In this document: positions 14,226 through 26,566 of the stretch, piece by piece
How the letters are laid out: each line of letters opens with the position of its first letter
How positions within the stretch are numbered: position 1 is the first letter of the stretch
Assembly (NCBI GenBank): GCA_964017195.1
Contig: OZ024891.1
Location: 4,893,494-4,957,493, forward strand
Reading direction: 5' to 3'
DNA from: Siderastrea radians
Lineage: Eukaryota > Cnidaria > Anthozoa > Scleractinia > Rhizangiidae
Length of the DNA: 64,000 nt
Notes under the pieces: generated by a model
Databases searched by the model: none
What the model was told of the DNA's origin: nothing
Seen by the model: the letters and a program-made list of their open reading frames with translations, nothing else
Program-made: the position numbers and the translations under genes

Positions 14226-14971
14226 TGTCAGCTGACCAGCACTTGTTTGCTCAAATCCGTTCGTGCACAGGTCACCCAAGCTCAAAACTGTACCTCCAAA
14301 ACTGGGATACATAATTTTCTCGACCATTTTGCGATTTTAAAGATGCGATTTTTCACAATACAAAAAATTCGTTGATTTGGGAAATATGTTAAAGCTTTCT
14401 TCTAATGAAGACCCATAAATAAAGTGACTTTTTTTTTCTCTCGACATCAAATGTTCGGGTGGTTCTTTTTAATATTCCAAACATCTCCGCCAATGAGGTA
14501 TCCGGGGTTTGTAAAGGAATTCAACTGACCTATATTACGTCCTACGAAAACAAACGTATCAACTGAAATGGAGGGGGAGAAGGAACGGATAGGGGTTATT
14601 GGACCCTGGCGCGGAATAAGATACTACGGGCAACGTGATAAAACGTCTAACACATGCACTTTATTTTGTTGTTTTTGTATCAAAGTTACACGTCAAGTAA
14701 GACCAGAGGTCATAAAGGACAGATGGAGCATGCTCATGGAAAAACGAGCTATTAGATAGTGTATCACTACAAAAGTATAAACCAATCTGAAAACGTCATT
14801 TTTAGGTAATTCAGTTCCTTCAAGGTACATAACTAAGATAATCTAAGTAAGATAATCTGAAATACCTAAAACATTTAAAATACCAGATGGTTGTGGCATT
14901 GTTTCCATTGTAGTCGATTAACTCCACAAAAGCGATGTCAGTTCGCAAACTTATTGAGCACGCTATGAACG

Positions 14972-15292
14972 CTATGGATTGGCCTTTCTCGGGACAAGGA
15001 AAACGGAATAGCCTTCAGACTCAGAGTGCCTTTTCAGACACATTTGAAATGCAATATCTGATAACCGGTTACCTGAATACATACGATGTTTGTCTACCAG
15101 ATTAGATACCATAAAAACATTTCTAACTCCCACTTTCCTTCCTCTGGTTAGAGGGCTACCAGTTTTGTAACAAAACAGCACACCGGTCATACCACTTCTT
15201 AGTGTAATTTTAAGGTCTGTTACAGAACATTTCTTAATGCCATATATTAGAATACTGAATTGTAAAGAAAAAAAAACCGCAAAAGAGGACAC
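14972..15292 (-). other. Open frame without good start between importin and astacin genes
   Basis: About 106 codons open on the minus strand, ending in a stop at 14972, with no upstream ATG in frame; the first internal Met is at SGMTG. Composition is protein-like (for example CSVTDLKITLRSG, GYSVFLVPRKANP), and a possible acceptor (CTGTAACAG) precedes DLKITL. It could be a terminal exon, a relic or chance. I do not recognise the product. The rest of 14110-15538 shows nothing else I can support, apart from a 63-codon ATG frame at 14568 that I regard as chance. Confidence 0.15.
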
Positions 15293-15538
15293 CAAGTTTT
15301 TTTAAGGAAAGCAATGGCATGTATTCTTGTTTAACATTGAACATTTTTTTCGTTTTAACTTTCCAAGATCACTTGTTTCGTCGGAGATTAAATACTATCA
15401 TTTTATAAGCACAAATTGTTTTATCGCGCAGGAACCAATACTTTTTTTTTTTACAAATAAAAACGTATTTTTGTATACAAAAAATAATAATAAATTAAGT
15501 AATTTTGTGTAAGACGTGCTGCCGTACAGACTTAATTG

Positions 15539-18500
15539 TCATCTCTGCGGCTTTAGAGCAACGTGATCTCCGGGATAAATCCAGTCATTGTAAGTGAGAA
15601 CCAGCTTTGTATGTTTTTTCCTATCATCTGGAGTTTCTATTTCCACCTTAAAAGAAAAAAAAATGTATTATTAATACACGCCTGTTGATGTATAGTTAAC
15701 TTGAGTGTTCATTCAACTGAGTTCTTTCAGGTGATGGTAACACTGATACAGCCTAAGGCTGACTTGGTCTTTTAGCTATTTTAATTAATTAAAACAGTTA
15801 ATAATTAAATTTAAGTGGCTTTTGCAATACTGTTATAATTTGTTATAGTCCTCCAAAGAAAGCTTGTTGTTGTTGCCATGCAAAGAAAGCTTGTTCGTTG
15901 ATGTCGATGGTAGATAAATGCGATACCAATCGATGGCAATCCTTATCCATAATTGGTTGATATCATAATTGGTAAGCCGGATGGATGGGACTTGTTCTTT
16001 TTTGCCACATTTGATCGATCTATCATCGATTTCTAGTACCATTCGATTAATTATCGTCTGAAAATTGACCATCATTGGTTATGGATTGATATTGAGAAGA
16101 TAATTCCGCATTAAGAAGACACAGTTGATCAACGGGTTGACAGTCATCAATTGCTCCCTTGTGTAACGTCATTTAATTGGATAAGACACGGGTTATCGTT
16201 ATGTGGATTCTGCCAGTGATCTGGTGATCTGATCTTTAACTGAAAAATGACGAGGACCATCGCAGTTAAAAAAAAAATTCAACTTAAGCATTTGAAATGA
16301 AGAATTTGAAAACAGTTCGCGGCTGAACGGGACTCGATCCGTCTGCGATATCGGTGCAGTGCTCCAACCAATTGAGCCACCAAGCCAACTGGGAGCTGGT
16401 CATTTGTGAATTCGTGTCGATAGCTTTAACTGCGGTGGTTGTCGTCATTTCTTGCATCATCCGCATTTCATATAAATGAATATTTGACATATTCTCAGTG
16501 ATCTGCTTTTAACCAATTTGTCAGCCGGGTTTAATTCAGTATGATAGTTTGGCCCTATGTCAACCTCGGTCGGCCCACGGATCATTTTTCGTTGCCATTT
16601 CAAATACCAAGAAGCTGGGGACGAGGTTGGCATGATCTCGTTCCCAGATCCCACACTTAATGTACTTACTCTGTCCAGCTTCCATCCATTCCAACTCCAC
16701 CAATTGTACCAAGAGGCCATAGCTAATCGTGTTTTCAGAGAGTCAAGGTTACCAAGGTCGGGTACAATGACTGGAAATGTTTGTTTACTGAAACAAAAAA
16801 GAGTTTAGAATCACAGCCAGTGCCGTCAGCAATCTTTATAGAAAGCGTACGTCTTTAATCAGTAGCCTTATTCTCGGACGATTGGCAAGGACCTCTACTA
16901 TTTCTCTCTTTCCTCGCATGGTCTGAAAAGGTAGCCCGTTCCAGGTGCTCCGTTGTATGTGGGGAGCGTGTTACCTAGTTCCTGTACGGCTTTTTCGCAA
17001 GCCCCTCACGGTTAATTCGTTGTGACGTAAAATTCGTACCACGTGACCCGAAACGGTTCGAGCGAGACGAAGTACAGAGGCCTAGGAACTAGGCAAGGGA
17101 GCGTGTATAGGATCAGTGGTGCACCAGTAAAAGTATTTTGAGGTGAGAAAGGGAAATGGGGCGAAGATTCCTTTGCCCACTGTCCCTTGTTACCCCTCTC
17201 TCCAGTCTGTTTGTTCCTCGGAACATTCTTTTCCTTGCAAGGAATCTTTTTCTTATTAGTTACGATCTAAACACCTGGAACCGGCTACCTTTGCATTAGA
17301 AAAAAAAACAGAATAGACGGCAAATATAATTTTAAGAACTTCGAGAGATAGGACCCTAAGTCAAAACCTTCTCTTTGAACCTGAAAGCAGTGCGTTCAGT
17401 TTCAAATCCCAGAGTTGACACCATATCTGGGTTGGGTTTGTTGGTGGTTCTCTTCCTTGTCTGCTCCCCAGTACTACCCCCACGGGCTCGTTAGACGGGT
17501 GACGCAAGAGCAACTAGACTGCTGCGTTAGTTTGCGCGAGTTTATTGCGACCTCGGCAAATTTCGAGCGAGTTTGCAAAGTTACGCGAGCCGGCAAAGTG
17601 TGCGCGAGTTTATTGCGAGCTCGGCAAGTTATCTTTTATATAAGATAGAACCCTGGAAACGAAGTTGAGTTCTTTGCTTTGGGGCGAGGGCAAAAAATGG
17701 ACTTTTTTGCGCTCGCCTTAATTTTTGCGCAGCCAAAAAGCGAAAAATTGCCTCGAACGTGCGGAAAGCCCTATGGAAACGCTTACTTCCCAGGCTAAGG
17801 GGTTCCCTGGTCTTCCTCTGTCTTCAAAAACCAGCATTTCCAATTTTCAGTTTGATCCGGAATATGACGGCCAAAAACACCACACAAACACAAAAATAAA
17901 CTTCTCAGTAAGGTCTTAGATATAGTAACAAAAGAGGTGTTAAAATACTGTAAATGTTTTGAACCCAGGAGTCTTATCATAAGTCGGTGAAGAATGATTG
18001 TCCGGGTGAGTGTGGTCCAGAGAAGGACTGTTTATGATGACATTGATGGACGTTTCGAAAACCTGAGCAGAAGTTATCATCACATCTGAGTCAAGGATGT
18101 CGAAACGTCAGTAGATGTCATCATAAACAGTCCTTCCCTGGACTGCTTTAACGGGACGATCATACTTCACCTGCTTCACAGACTTAAGATTTTAAAATAT
18201 AGCTCCTGCTGACTTAGAATTTAATAGCTCACCTTCCTCTCTCGAAGGGATCTGGGATTGATTGAGTGGGTTGCAGCTCAATCTCGCCCGAGTCTCCCTT
18301 CGAACCAGTAAGGAGTATGTCAACTTTGGCGTCAGTTCCGGCGTAACGCACGTCAGCAGTGTACACAGTAACAAAATATAGCACCACTGTAGTATAAAGT
18401 GTATAAAAATGTCGTTATTATTGACGTTTCCAGTATCATGAGTTATCTGAAACAATTTACTTACAGTCTGTTTGCAGCTGGGGGCATTTGTACAATAAAT

Positions 18501-20747
18501 TTATTCGGACAACATCTAAAGCGGAGAAACTTCCTTCTTGGCCCAGTTTCATGTCGGGATCAATGCGTGCTTGGATTGTGCTCTGGCCATTTATGCTAAA
18601 ATCCGTGTTACTGTAATGCATGATAGAGTGAAAGTCGTAAGGAAGGTTCCCCGTGTCTTGTCGATAAGTTTCAAATTGTGACCGTTTCCCTGCAAAATTA
18701 AAATCGTAAAAGTTTGTAACTTCATAAGATCCTATAATTTATTAAGTAGGATTCACCTGTTTTAGAAACGATTAAGGGTCTGGAACCAGGAGCCATAATC
18801 GGGACCTGGGACCGAATAAAGAATGTCGCGGACATCAATGAATACAAAGAATTGGTCCATCACATGGAAGAGCATAGCAGCTCTGGCGCGCTTGAGGAAC
18901 TTTGAAAAAAGAACAGTCTGTTCGACTACACCAGAAGCCGGTCGGTCTCCTGACTACATCAATTAATAGGCCCTTTGCAGCTGGAAAAATGACCCAAATT
19001 TGCATATTTTTATATCTTATGGGCTGGCGCTTAAAGAATACCACAGATGGAAAAGTCATAACTAAATTAACAAATGGCCACGTTTGAAGCCCCTGACGAT
19101 TGACTGTGAGCTTAATGGTGGTTTTAATGTTGCTGGTGAGCAAAGCGACCTTTTTCCATATTTCAAATTCTTTTAAGTTTTAAAACCTCACTCCCAAATG
19201 TCAGCGGTCTCAGGCTTGGCCACTTTAACAGTTTACTAAGTTGTATGTCATAATTTACCAAACTCAGTAGGTCAACACGCTGCTGGAAGAGCCCCATGAT
19301 AAACTCACCATTTTCAATGTTTTGTTCGACTATTTTCACGTGTTGGTCTCTGTCTTTACGGCTCTGCTCGTGTAAAAAGCCGATTGCATGCATGATTTCG
19401 TGTAGGGCTCGTCCTTTAAACTCGCAGCCTTTGCCAAGAGAAAGTTGCTGTTTACCGCCGCGTCTTCCAATTTGAGACCAGCATCTGTAACACGATAAAT
19501 TAGAGTAAATACTCCTTACCGTGCTTATTATCAAAACTTATATTTTTCAACGGGTGAAAGCGTGAAGAAAATTCGCGATATTGTGTAATATTTAAACAAT
19601 AGAGTTCTTCTGTCGAAGGCACTATCGCGTGATAAGTTACTCGAGGAAATGTTCACAACAAATATTAGTCCGAGAACGTAGTTCGAGGGCTTATATGAAG
19701 TTTGAACATCAAATTTCCTAGGGAACCTATCACCTTGAGTGAAAATTACCCAAAAACAGGTACTGTGTACTGATAGGCGCCCGCTGAGGAGAGCCACAAT
19801 CGCATCACGTGATCGATTTCGAATAATGGGAGCACGCCAAAATTTAACGTTGCACAATAACTTGCAATAGACAAAAGGGCAGAGAGGGAATCCGCAAGGG
19901 AGGGAAGTGAACTGGAAAAGGGGTACGACAAGCAGGAAGTTCGGAAGCCCCGCGCCCCCCGACACCTTCAACCGTCGAGGAGACATTTGTTATTTACCAC
20001 CGACGAAAGAAGGAAAAAGAAGTTGACCTGCACAAGTGGAGCGTCCAAACATCACGAAACCTTTATCTACAATGTGCCTGCTTTTCAGGTATCAGATTGT
20101 GATACAGATGCCCAAGCCGAATTGCAGGAAGCTTTGGCTTAGCTACGAGGCGCTGATCCAGCAAACTCTTCTGGAATGAAAAATGTTTCGATACGGAACA
20201 AAAACGGGACAGTCCCTTCAGCTAAACGGATCATGAGGTATCTTACCGATGCGCTGTAATGTGAAGAAAAGCGTGAGCTAATATGATTAACAGGTTGATT
20301 GAACCTCTACCTACCCCGTGCCTGAAAAAATCTCAAGATAATCGCTGTCCTTGTCCGTTTTCTCTTCAAACCTGAGACATGTTCTTTTGTGATACTCTTC
20401 AATAGCTTGCTTGAAAGCCTTTATTGATCCGGTACCTAGAAACACAGAAAAACTGACTTTAATAGTGGAAAGGAAGGGATCGAGGGGAGGAGATATGATA
20501 TCTGATATGTTCCGATTTCCGTAATATTTGTTCTTATTTCCCTCACTTTAAAGCTATGAAATACTAATGTTATTTCATTTTCTGTAAAGAACAAAGAAAA
20601 ACATTAACATGCTTTTCTTCTGCTTGTTACCGGCTCACAGTTAGGAAGAACGCAAGTGAGAATAAAGAAGTATATGGGGATAAATAAAGAGAGGCGGGGC
20701 CTTATCCATTCCTCACACATTTCATTTTTGTATTCGCTTTCTCTTTG

Positions 20748-20837
<90 letters not shown>

Positions 20838-22373
20838 CATCCTTTATTTAAACACGATAAAAATTTTAAAGCAAAATGCTTGTGGGGTCGTGTAATATAC
20901 AGGATATACATGTCTCCCTTTTGTACTATTTTAGAGCCTGAAAAAAGCTCGTATCATATTTATAAAGATGTCTTCTCTTACCAAACAATCTACTGAAGAA
21001 TCCAAACCTTAATGTGTAGGGAATTCGTACAATTCTGCCACCGTCCGGCAAATTTGTTCCTGGCCAGTAGTAACTGTGCTTAGATTTGAGTTTCATCAGT
21101 ATTGCCCCCCTCTTCTCTACTTGACGCCCCTGCTCAATAAACCACTCGTCTACCATCATATCACCTTCGATGAGAACTAAAGAAGAAGAAATAATAGATG
21201 CTAATTGCTTCTCTCCCTGTCCCATCCACATAGATGCTTTCTTAAAATTTTCTGTGATTATTTGGCCGAAAACGTAGCAAATACAGTTTTGTCCTCAGGA
21301 ACGTTTTTCATATCATTTCCCCCTGTCCCCCATGTATGTCCACACTTGAACGTTTGCGTTAAAAATTACGGGGATCTTTTTACACGTTGTCACCTGCTGT
21401 TTTTACTGAACATTTTAACGAGATCAGTGAGTCTCCATTTACCCCCGTTTACACACTAATGCGTTTTCTAAGCCATTTTCATCCGTCCACATCCCCCTAC
21501 CCTTTGGGCTCGGACATAACTTTGTTAATAGTTTATATACTGAATACCCCTAAGGGGGTTCTGGCCAAACTTATGCTAAGTATAGCCAGTCCTCTGAGAG
21601 AGGGGTGTCCCCACCCCTTGGTGATTTTATAGCCTATCAAGAGATATTCACGATGGTAACTCTCAAACGATAAAAACGCCTCCTGAAAAAAGCTCTTCCG
21701 TTGTTCAGGTACTGACATAGCCCACCCACTGGGATAAACATTTAAACCTGTTCCTAGCAGAATGAAAAACAATTTAATAATAATTTGCACGACTTTATTC
21801 GACTTCACTCTAAGACTCTTACCCTGATTTTCTTCTTCTGTTATTTATTCATCCCCTAATAATTGGAATTCGATTGATACCGCGTGTATATTTTTGATAT
21901 CAGACAAACTGATCAATGTTTGAAATAAAACAAACTGAATATGAAAAGTGTGCGATCTACTTCAGTGACAATTTGGAGTTTACGATGCGGCTGGAACGTT
22001 TGTGGTTATGAAGACTGGTAAAGGGTTTTTAAATCAAGTATGAATAGTCGAATAGCTTTATCGTTGAGAGTATTTTTTGGTCTTTGAGCTGTTAGTTTCT
22101 AGTTGTTGCTGACCTTTATAAATCTAACCGTTTGCTTCCTTATTCCTGAGACCCATTTACCCCGCCTGCTGTTATGCTTGAAAAATTAATTGGCAATGTT
22201 CACGAGTCTGACAGAGGCCAGATACTAGTAAATATCTCATGATCATAACATCTGATGACGGTTAAAATAAATAGCTTACCAAACTTATCTTCCTGTGCAG
22301 CATTTGTATTTAGCTGGATAATGTGGAAAAAAATAACAGTGATGGTCACCGTTAGCTTGATGTTGTGGACCAT
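15539..22373 (-). CDS. Secreted astacin-family zinc metalloprotease with C-terminal extension
   Basis: Zinc endopeptidase of family M12A, probably extracellular. Seven exons: 22280-22373, 20994-21176, 20315-20435, 19309-19484, 18465-18689, 16670-16770, 15539-15646. They total 1008 nt (335 aa plus stop), and all phases join cleanly. Residues 1-25 form a hydrophobic signal peptide (MVHNIKLTVTITVIFF). IEGD near residue 37 is the aspartate-switch propeptide motif. Zinc site HEIMHAIGFLHE gives ligands H161, H165 and H171 with catalytic E162. The Met-turn SIMHY has M215 and Y217. C112, C134, C153 and C260 fit the two astacin disulfides. After the domain (residues 267-335) comes a tryptophan-rich tail with a weak resemblance to a PLAT/LH2 fold (DLGNLDSLKTRLAM, WNGWKLDRVEIE), in place of the common ShK, CUB or MAM modules. 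The exon-6 acceptor is the least certain: CCAG before TCATTG keeps frame, while an upstream CAG would hit a stop. Another exon in the long preceding intron is not excluded. Confidence 0.88.
16321..16386 (-). mobile_element. tRNA-like segment, probable tRNA-derived SINE
   Basis: On the minus strand, GGCTTGG begins a tRNA-like sequence. A-box-like TGGCTCAATTGG and B-box-like GGATCGAGTCC are at normal spacing, and the end GTTCAGCC partly pairs with the start. Acceptor and T stems are imperfect and the sequence runs into AT-rich flanks, so this is a SINE head or tRNA relic in the last astacin intron. It is not a confident functional tRNA gene. SINE limits are not clear; 16180-16500 may belong to it. 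Confidence 0.5.
16973..17093. mobile_element. Small inverted-repeat element
   Basis: CCTAGTTCC at the left and GGAACTAGG at the right, with further GTAC pairing inside, bound about 120 bp in an astacin intron. The adjoining 17500-17640 has repeated GCGAGTTTATTGCGA words. Probably MITE debris. Confidence 0.35.
17950..18170. mobile_element. Palindromic MITE-like repeat, copy 1
   Basis: Arms around AGTCCTTC...GAAGGACTGTTTATGATGACAT...ATGTCATCATAAACAGTCC form a long imperfect hairpin with GTTTCGAAA / GTCGAAACGTCA centres. It is preceded by GTAAATGTTTTGAACCCAGG. The same family occurs inverted at 57010-57212. It lies in an astacin intron. Confidence 0.65.
18787..18813. mobile_element. Fragment matching the hAT-like terminus
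   Basis: CAGGAGCCATAATCGGG followed by a diverged GACC copy resembles the first bases of the element at 35301. No partner end is seen nearby, so this is a broken terminus or a short non-autonomous relative in an astacin intron. Confidence 0.4.
20748..20837. repeat. (CAT)n trinucleotide microsatellite
   Basis: About 30 uninterrupted CAT units in an astacin intron. The poly-His, poly-Ser and poly-Asp open frames across it are artefacts. Confidence 0.98.
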
Positions 22374-23323
22374 TACAAAACCACTGAGTTACCAGTCGGG
22401 CGCCATTAAACAATTCTCCTCGTGCTCTCTCGTGCAACACTCATCATTTCTATCAATTTTGTGGCTGAGTTAAATTAGAGTCCTTGTACATGGCAGTAGA
22501 CTTGAGTGTCCCTGAAAAAAGAGCAACCAAAGAAAGAAAAGCAAAAAACGTTCTGATATATAAACATTTTGATGTTCGAGTAAATTTACATTTAATTGCA
22601 GTAAGTACCTGCTAGTCCGAATAAACATAAAGAAGTGCCTCGACCAATGAAGTTCAAGCTACCAAGAAATAAGAAAATTCCAGTACTAACCTCCCAGTTG
22701 GGGGTCGGTTGAACAGAATAAAACCTCCTTAAATTAATAAACGGTGGATGTATTCTAGACAAAATATGGGAGCACAAAACGTTAAATGAAGAAGATTGAA
22801 ACCACGGTAATAATTCTACCGGGAAGAATTGTTTTAATTCTGGTCTCGCCAAGAGTGATTTATAAAATCTTTCTCTTTCTTTACCCCCCTTGCTCCTTCA
22901 CAGGTGCATGGGCCATCACTGTCACTCTCCAGAACAACGGTTGATAATGGCATTTGTTGCAGAAATGCTGAGAACGTTTAACAAAAAGTAAACTCCGGGA
23001 TCTTATTTTCATGATCCGTGGTTCTTGCTAATCACACATTTTCCTTGTACTTGCTTAATCTTTATGAAGTTGTTCTGTTACAACTGGTAACCTAACCGTA
23101 TCAAAATAAGCGGGTCTCAGTATCCGTGAGACAAACATTGTATGAGAGCCAATGAAAAATCTCGAGGAAAAAGTCACGTGACGCCGCAAGTTTCGCGAAA
23201 CCGAGGGCCGAAACCCAGTAAGCCACCAGGAGATCCTGTACTCACAAAGGCTTTAACGACGTGAGTTCATTATCGTTACGAGGAGTTTTTTATCGATTAC
23301 GCATACACCGTAAATGATCCAAT
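22374..23323. other. Astacin upstream region, no gene seen
   Basis: This should include the astacin promoter and 5' UTR (minus strand). No convincing TATA box was picked out. A minus-strand frame at 22592-22852 lacks family resemblance and is not called. Confidence 0.3.
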
Positions 23324-23338
23324 ATATCATCATCATCA

Positions 23339-23390
<52 letters not shown>

Positions 23391-23411
23391 CATCATCATC
23401 ATTATTATTTA

Positions 23412-23442
<31 letters not shown>
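23324..23442. repeat. (ATT/ATC)n microsatellite
   Basis: Compound ATC and ATT trinucleotide tract with one phase break. It is followed by a GATCGC-rich stretch (23480-23830) that looks like repeat debris. Confidence 0.95.
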
Positions 23443-24537
23443 TTTTTGGGGGGTTATTAGACACTGAAGGCTGGTTATGATGATCTCAAAATCAGCTTCT
23501 ACGATCACTTGCGATAGTGAACGCGATCGCAGAATATAGAGCAATAGTAATGGTTCAATCACCTGTGATCGCTAGTTACTAGCTGCGAAAGTGCAAGCAC
23601 ACGGGAATCAATTTTCTGCGTTCAACCGTTGATATTTCATATGTGTCAATTCCGCTGCCCTAAGTGCACGCAGGGATAACAGATTTCTCTGTTTTGTGAT
23701 CGCTTACAATCCTTCGCGATCACATGGAAACACAGTTCTTCTAGCTGTGCTACCGTTTGCGATCAAGCAAGTCAACAATCAGTTCTACGAACCAACGATC
23801 GCCTACGACGTAGAGACAAAACTTCAATCTTACATCAGCATTTTAATTATTGTCTTCCTTGGCAACATGTGCGGTAATAAGCTGTAACGTAATAAGTTGC
23901 ACGTGACATTTTTCATTGACCCTTTCCCGCTTTTTGGGGAACACAAAATTAGTTAATGTGATTGAACAGTCTTTACTTGTCTTGTCCTATTTTTGGAAAG
24001 GGCGTTTAAAACAAAATACCTCTTTTAAGGGGGCCGGACGTTTGTTAAATACAGGGCGTCAATTAGAAAGAGCTAGATGTTACCAGATCACGTGTAGATA
24101 CCAAGACAAACCGTAGAATGAAATGGTACCCTTTCGAACAGAAAAGATAAACGTGGTACTGCAGACCGTAACTAAGGTACTTTACTATATAATTTTTCTG
24201 GTGGTTATTTCTTTATTGATTCAAGTTTGGTCTAGTTAAACAGGCTCGTAAATAGTTCTGGGTTTATCACCTTTGTTCGATTGTAAGGTTCCTCGTGGTG
24301 CTAAGCTTTTTATTTACAGATTAAGATTTGTAAATTTGTTTGCTTCGTTTTGTTTTGTTTTCCTTACTTCTTTCTTCTCTTAACTGTTAACAACATATGC
24401 ACAAGAAAAACGAAGGAGTTAGTTTTCCTTGTGTTAACATGTGTCGTTTCTTCTTTGCTTGTGCTCGTGTTCGGCCCTTCTCGCTAGACAAGTGAAAACC
24501 AGCTTTACACTAAAGGCTATCAGGCTATGGCAGATTC

Positions 24538-24708
24538 CTAATCATTGTTCAGCAGTTCGATGACTACATCATCTTTTACTTTCCTGTTAGAGTTTCCAAG
24601 AATCGAAACGACTGCAACCAGATCGAAGCGAAACGTGCCTGCTAGCTGAGTAAAACGTGCCCTTTTACAGTCATTTTTGTCTTCCGCGTGTAAATATTTT
24701 TCCACCAT
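24538..24708 (-). CDS. Hypothetical small ORF, low confidence
   Basis: ATG-initiated frame of 56 codons (MVEKYLHAEDKNDCK... ending IELLNND). The same frame is open upstream to about 24777, and CATTCAG upstream could act as an acceptor. Composition is charged and protein-like, but nothing is recognised. It lies between the astacin gene and the small-gene array. It may be a relic exon. No other gene is seen in 23443-25899. Confidence 0.2.
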   Translation of the reverse strand: MVEKYLHAEDKNDCKRARFTQLAGTFRFDLVAVVSILGNSNRKVKDDVVIELLNND

Positions 24709-25899
24709 GTTTCTGTCAATATTTTCTTTTTTCACTGAATGTGAGACACTTACAAATTTAATTTTCAAGCGGCGCACAGTTTGTTAAGCCAGGCTCGAAA
24801 TTTGCATGTGAACAGCGTCAGTGCATAAAGTTAACATGTTTTTCTAAGAAAACAAATTTAGAGAAATGTCCTAATTGTATGGAATATATGACTTTTGTTA
24901 GCAATAATTGCTATTTGAAATATTAGTTTTTCTTAAGACCCTTATATGGTTATTCAGTCCTACCAATGGTGATTTTGAAAAGTTGAAAATTTGTTTCACT
25001 TTATTTCTTTAGAACTTACTAGTTGTTTAATTGGCACGTCATAGAGCATTCGGCTAAAACAAATGACTTTCCGGTTAAAAGAATAGGCCTTGCTATTCCA
25101 GAAGAAGTCTCCAGTGGAGAGAATTGCCATTTGTTTCACTAAAGAGGACGGGAAGTTATAAACAAAACAGGCTTACGGAACGAAACGGTACAAGCTTTGC
25201 TTGATTCTAAATCAGGAGTCGAAACGTGAAAAGGCATCTCGAAAATAGCATTGACCGCCAGTTGCGAACTACTGCAACTGAAGTTTGTTAAATTACCAAT
25301 CGTATTCACGTATTTTACCGGCAAAGCTACGAAGAGCACGTACTACTAATAAAATCCCACAGAGGGTTTATGACTTGCCATTATTGATTCTGACTAACGA
25401 GTGTCAATCATTTCATAAAGTAAGAAGCGCCAGCCAATCAGATTAAAGACACCTGTTCGTCTCATCTCACTGCCGACGCTAATTAATGCAGAGACAGTCT
25501 TGTTCGCTGCTAAATGCAATTGGAAAAAACAACGCAAAACTAGTCCGAATGAGAAAAACACAGCACGAACGAGCTAGAACATGAAAAAGACCACGTTTTG
25601 GGCAAAAACAACGCTGACTTTCATTCACAATGGAGAAAAATGAACAAATGAGGACTTTTAGCGGTGTGTCGCTAACGCATTTTGACGCATATCCCCCAAA
25701 CACTGACGTAAGTGGAACAAATGAGAGGTTCCAAACTGAGTTGCAGTTGCGTCAATGAGGCCTAAAAATAACTCAGCTTTCCTGTAGCAACTCATGAATT
25801 AAATACCTAAATAATAGTTTCAGTGCGTGGGTTGACCCAAAGTTGGTTTAATATGCTTGCATCGCATTCAATCGCTTACTTCGATTCATACTGGGCTTG

Positions 25900-25909
25900 T
25901 ATAAATATA
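25900..25909 (+). promoter_or_regulatory. TATA box of small PP1-docking gene 1
   Basis: TATAAATATA lies 72-81 bp upstream of the ATG at 25981. A start about 30 bp downstream would leave a leader of roughly 45-50 nt. The open frame runs back through the box, but only non-ATG codons precede it, so the box supports the 25981 start. Confidence 0.6.
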
Positions 25910-25980
25910 CGCTCATATCTAGCTTGGGTAACAACCGTGAGGACTACATCCGATCTACATTTATTTTATCAGTGAGAATT

Positions 25981-26358
25981 ATGGGGAGCTTAAACGATAA
26001 CTCCTGCAACGTGGAGAAAAAAGTGCAATGGGCCGAAAATTTAGAAGAAGTACGATATTACGTTCCTCCTAATAACTTGCGGAAGAGTTTCAAGAAGAGA
26101 ATGACCAAGATACGACGCAAGGCGAGTGAAATCACGGACAAACCTCTCCGTATTATTACAAACATGGGAGAACTGAGCGCAAACGCGGTTCAAAACGGAC
26201 TTGAGTTTATTCTCAGGTATGGCCAAAGTGGATCTTTCGACGCCGAACGTGTTACATACGAAGATTTAATCAAGGAATGGGACAAACTATTTGAAATCAA
26301 CGCTATCGCGAATGAAGACGATTCCACAGATGATGACGAAGATCAAAAGCAGAAGTGA
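25981..26358 (+). CDS. Small intronless protein with RVxF-like PP1 docking motif, array gene 1
   Basis: Encodes 125 residues. The product is not recognised by name; it belongs to the five-gene family in this window. KKVQWAENLEEVRYYVP (residues 13-29) carries [KR]-V-x-W, a permitted form of the RVxF motif by which regulators bind protein phosphatase 1, followed after eight residues by an aromatic pair (Y26-Y27) like the phi-phi site. A basic predicted helix follows (about 33-52, KSFKKRMTKIRRKASEI). Near the C-terminus is EWDKLFEI, shared with genes 2 and 3. The acidic tail EDDSTDDDEDQ is unique to this copy. There are no signal peptide or membrane segments, so it is probably cytosolic or nuclear. 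RVxF plus following aromatics recalls the PPP1R15 (GADD34/CReP) core, but the rest does not align, so PP1 targeting is inferred. The start is the first ATG after the TATA box. Confidence 0.75.
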   Translation: MGSLNDNSCNVEKKVQWAENLEEVRYYVPPNNLRKSFKKRMTKIRRKASEITDKPLRIITNMGELSANAVQNGLEFILRYGQSGSFDAERVTYEDLIKEWDKLFEINAIANEDDSTDDDEDQKQK

Positions 26359-26566
26359 CATTGATGGTAGTTGAATTTGCTTTCATTAGAAAGTAGCGCG
26401 TCTCCTGACAAGCGCTTGGTGGGAAAAAAACGGCTGTCAACCGCGGGCGGCTGGCTTATTAGCCATGAACAAGGCGGGAACTCAATATAGAACGCGCGCA
26501 GTCGACGAACTATTCAGCAAATATAACGCACAGCCTGATTGAAAATGACAAACTGTGCGAGCAAAG

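Noticed and set aside
20656..20996. Open frames with long poly-His, poly-Ser and poly-Asp runs
   Set aside because: They are translations of the (CAT)n microsatellite in three frames, inside an astacin intron.
21533..21808. Possible extra astacin exon (frame with EAFLSFESYHREYLLIG)
   Set aside because: Direct joining of 22280-22373 to 20994-21176 keeps phase and gives a normal propeptide start; adding this segment breaks the phase or adds a stop.
25897..25980. N-terminal extension of array gene 1
   Set aside because: The extension has no ATG and runs through the TATA box; the ATG at 25981 is used.
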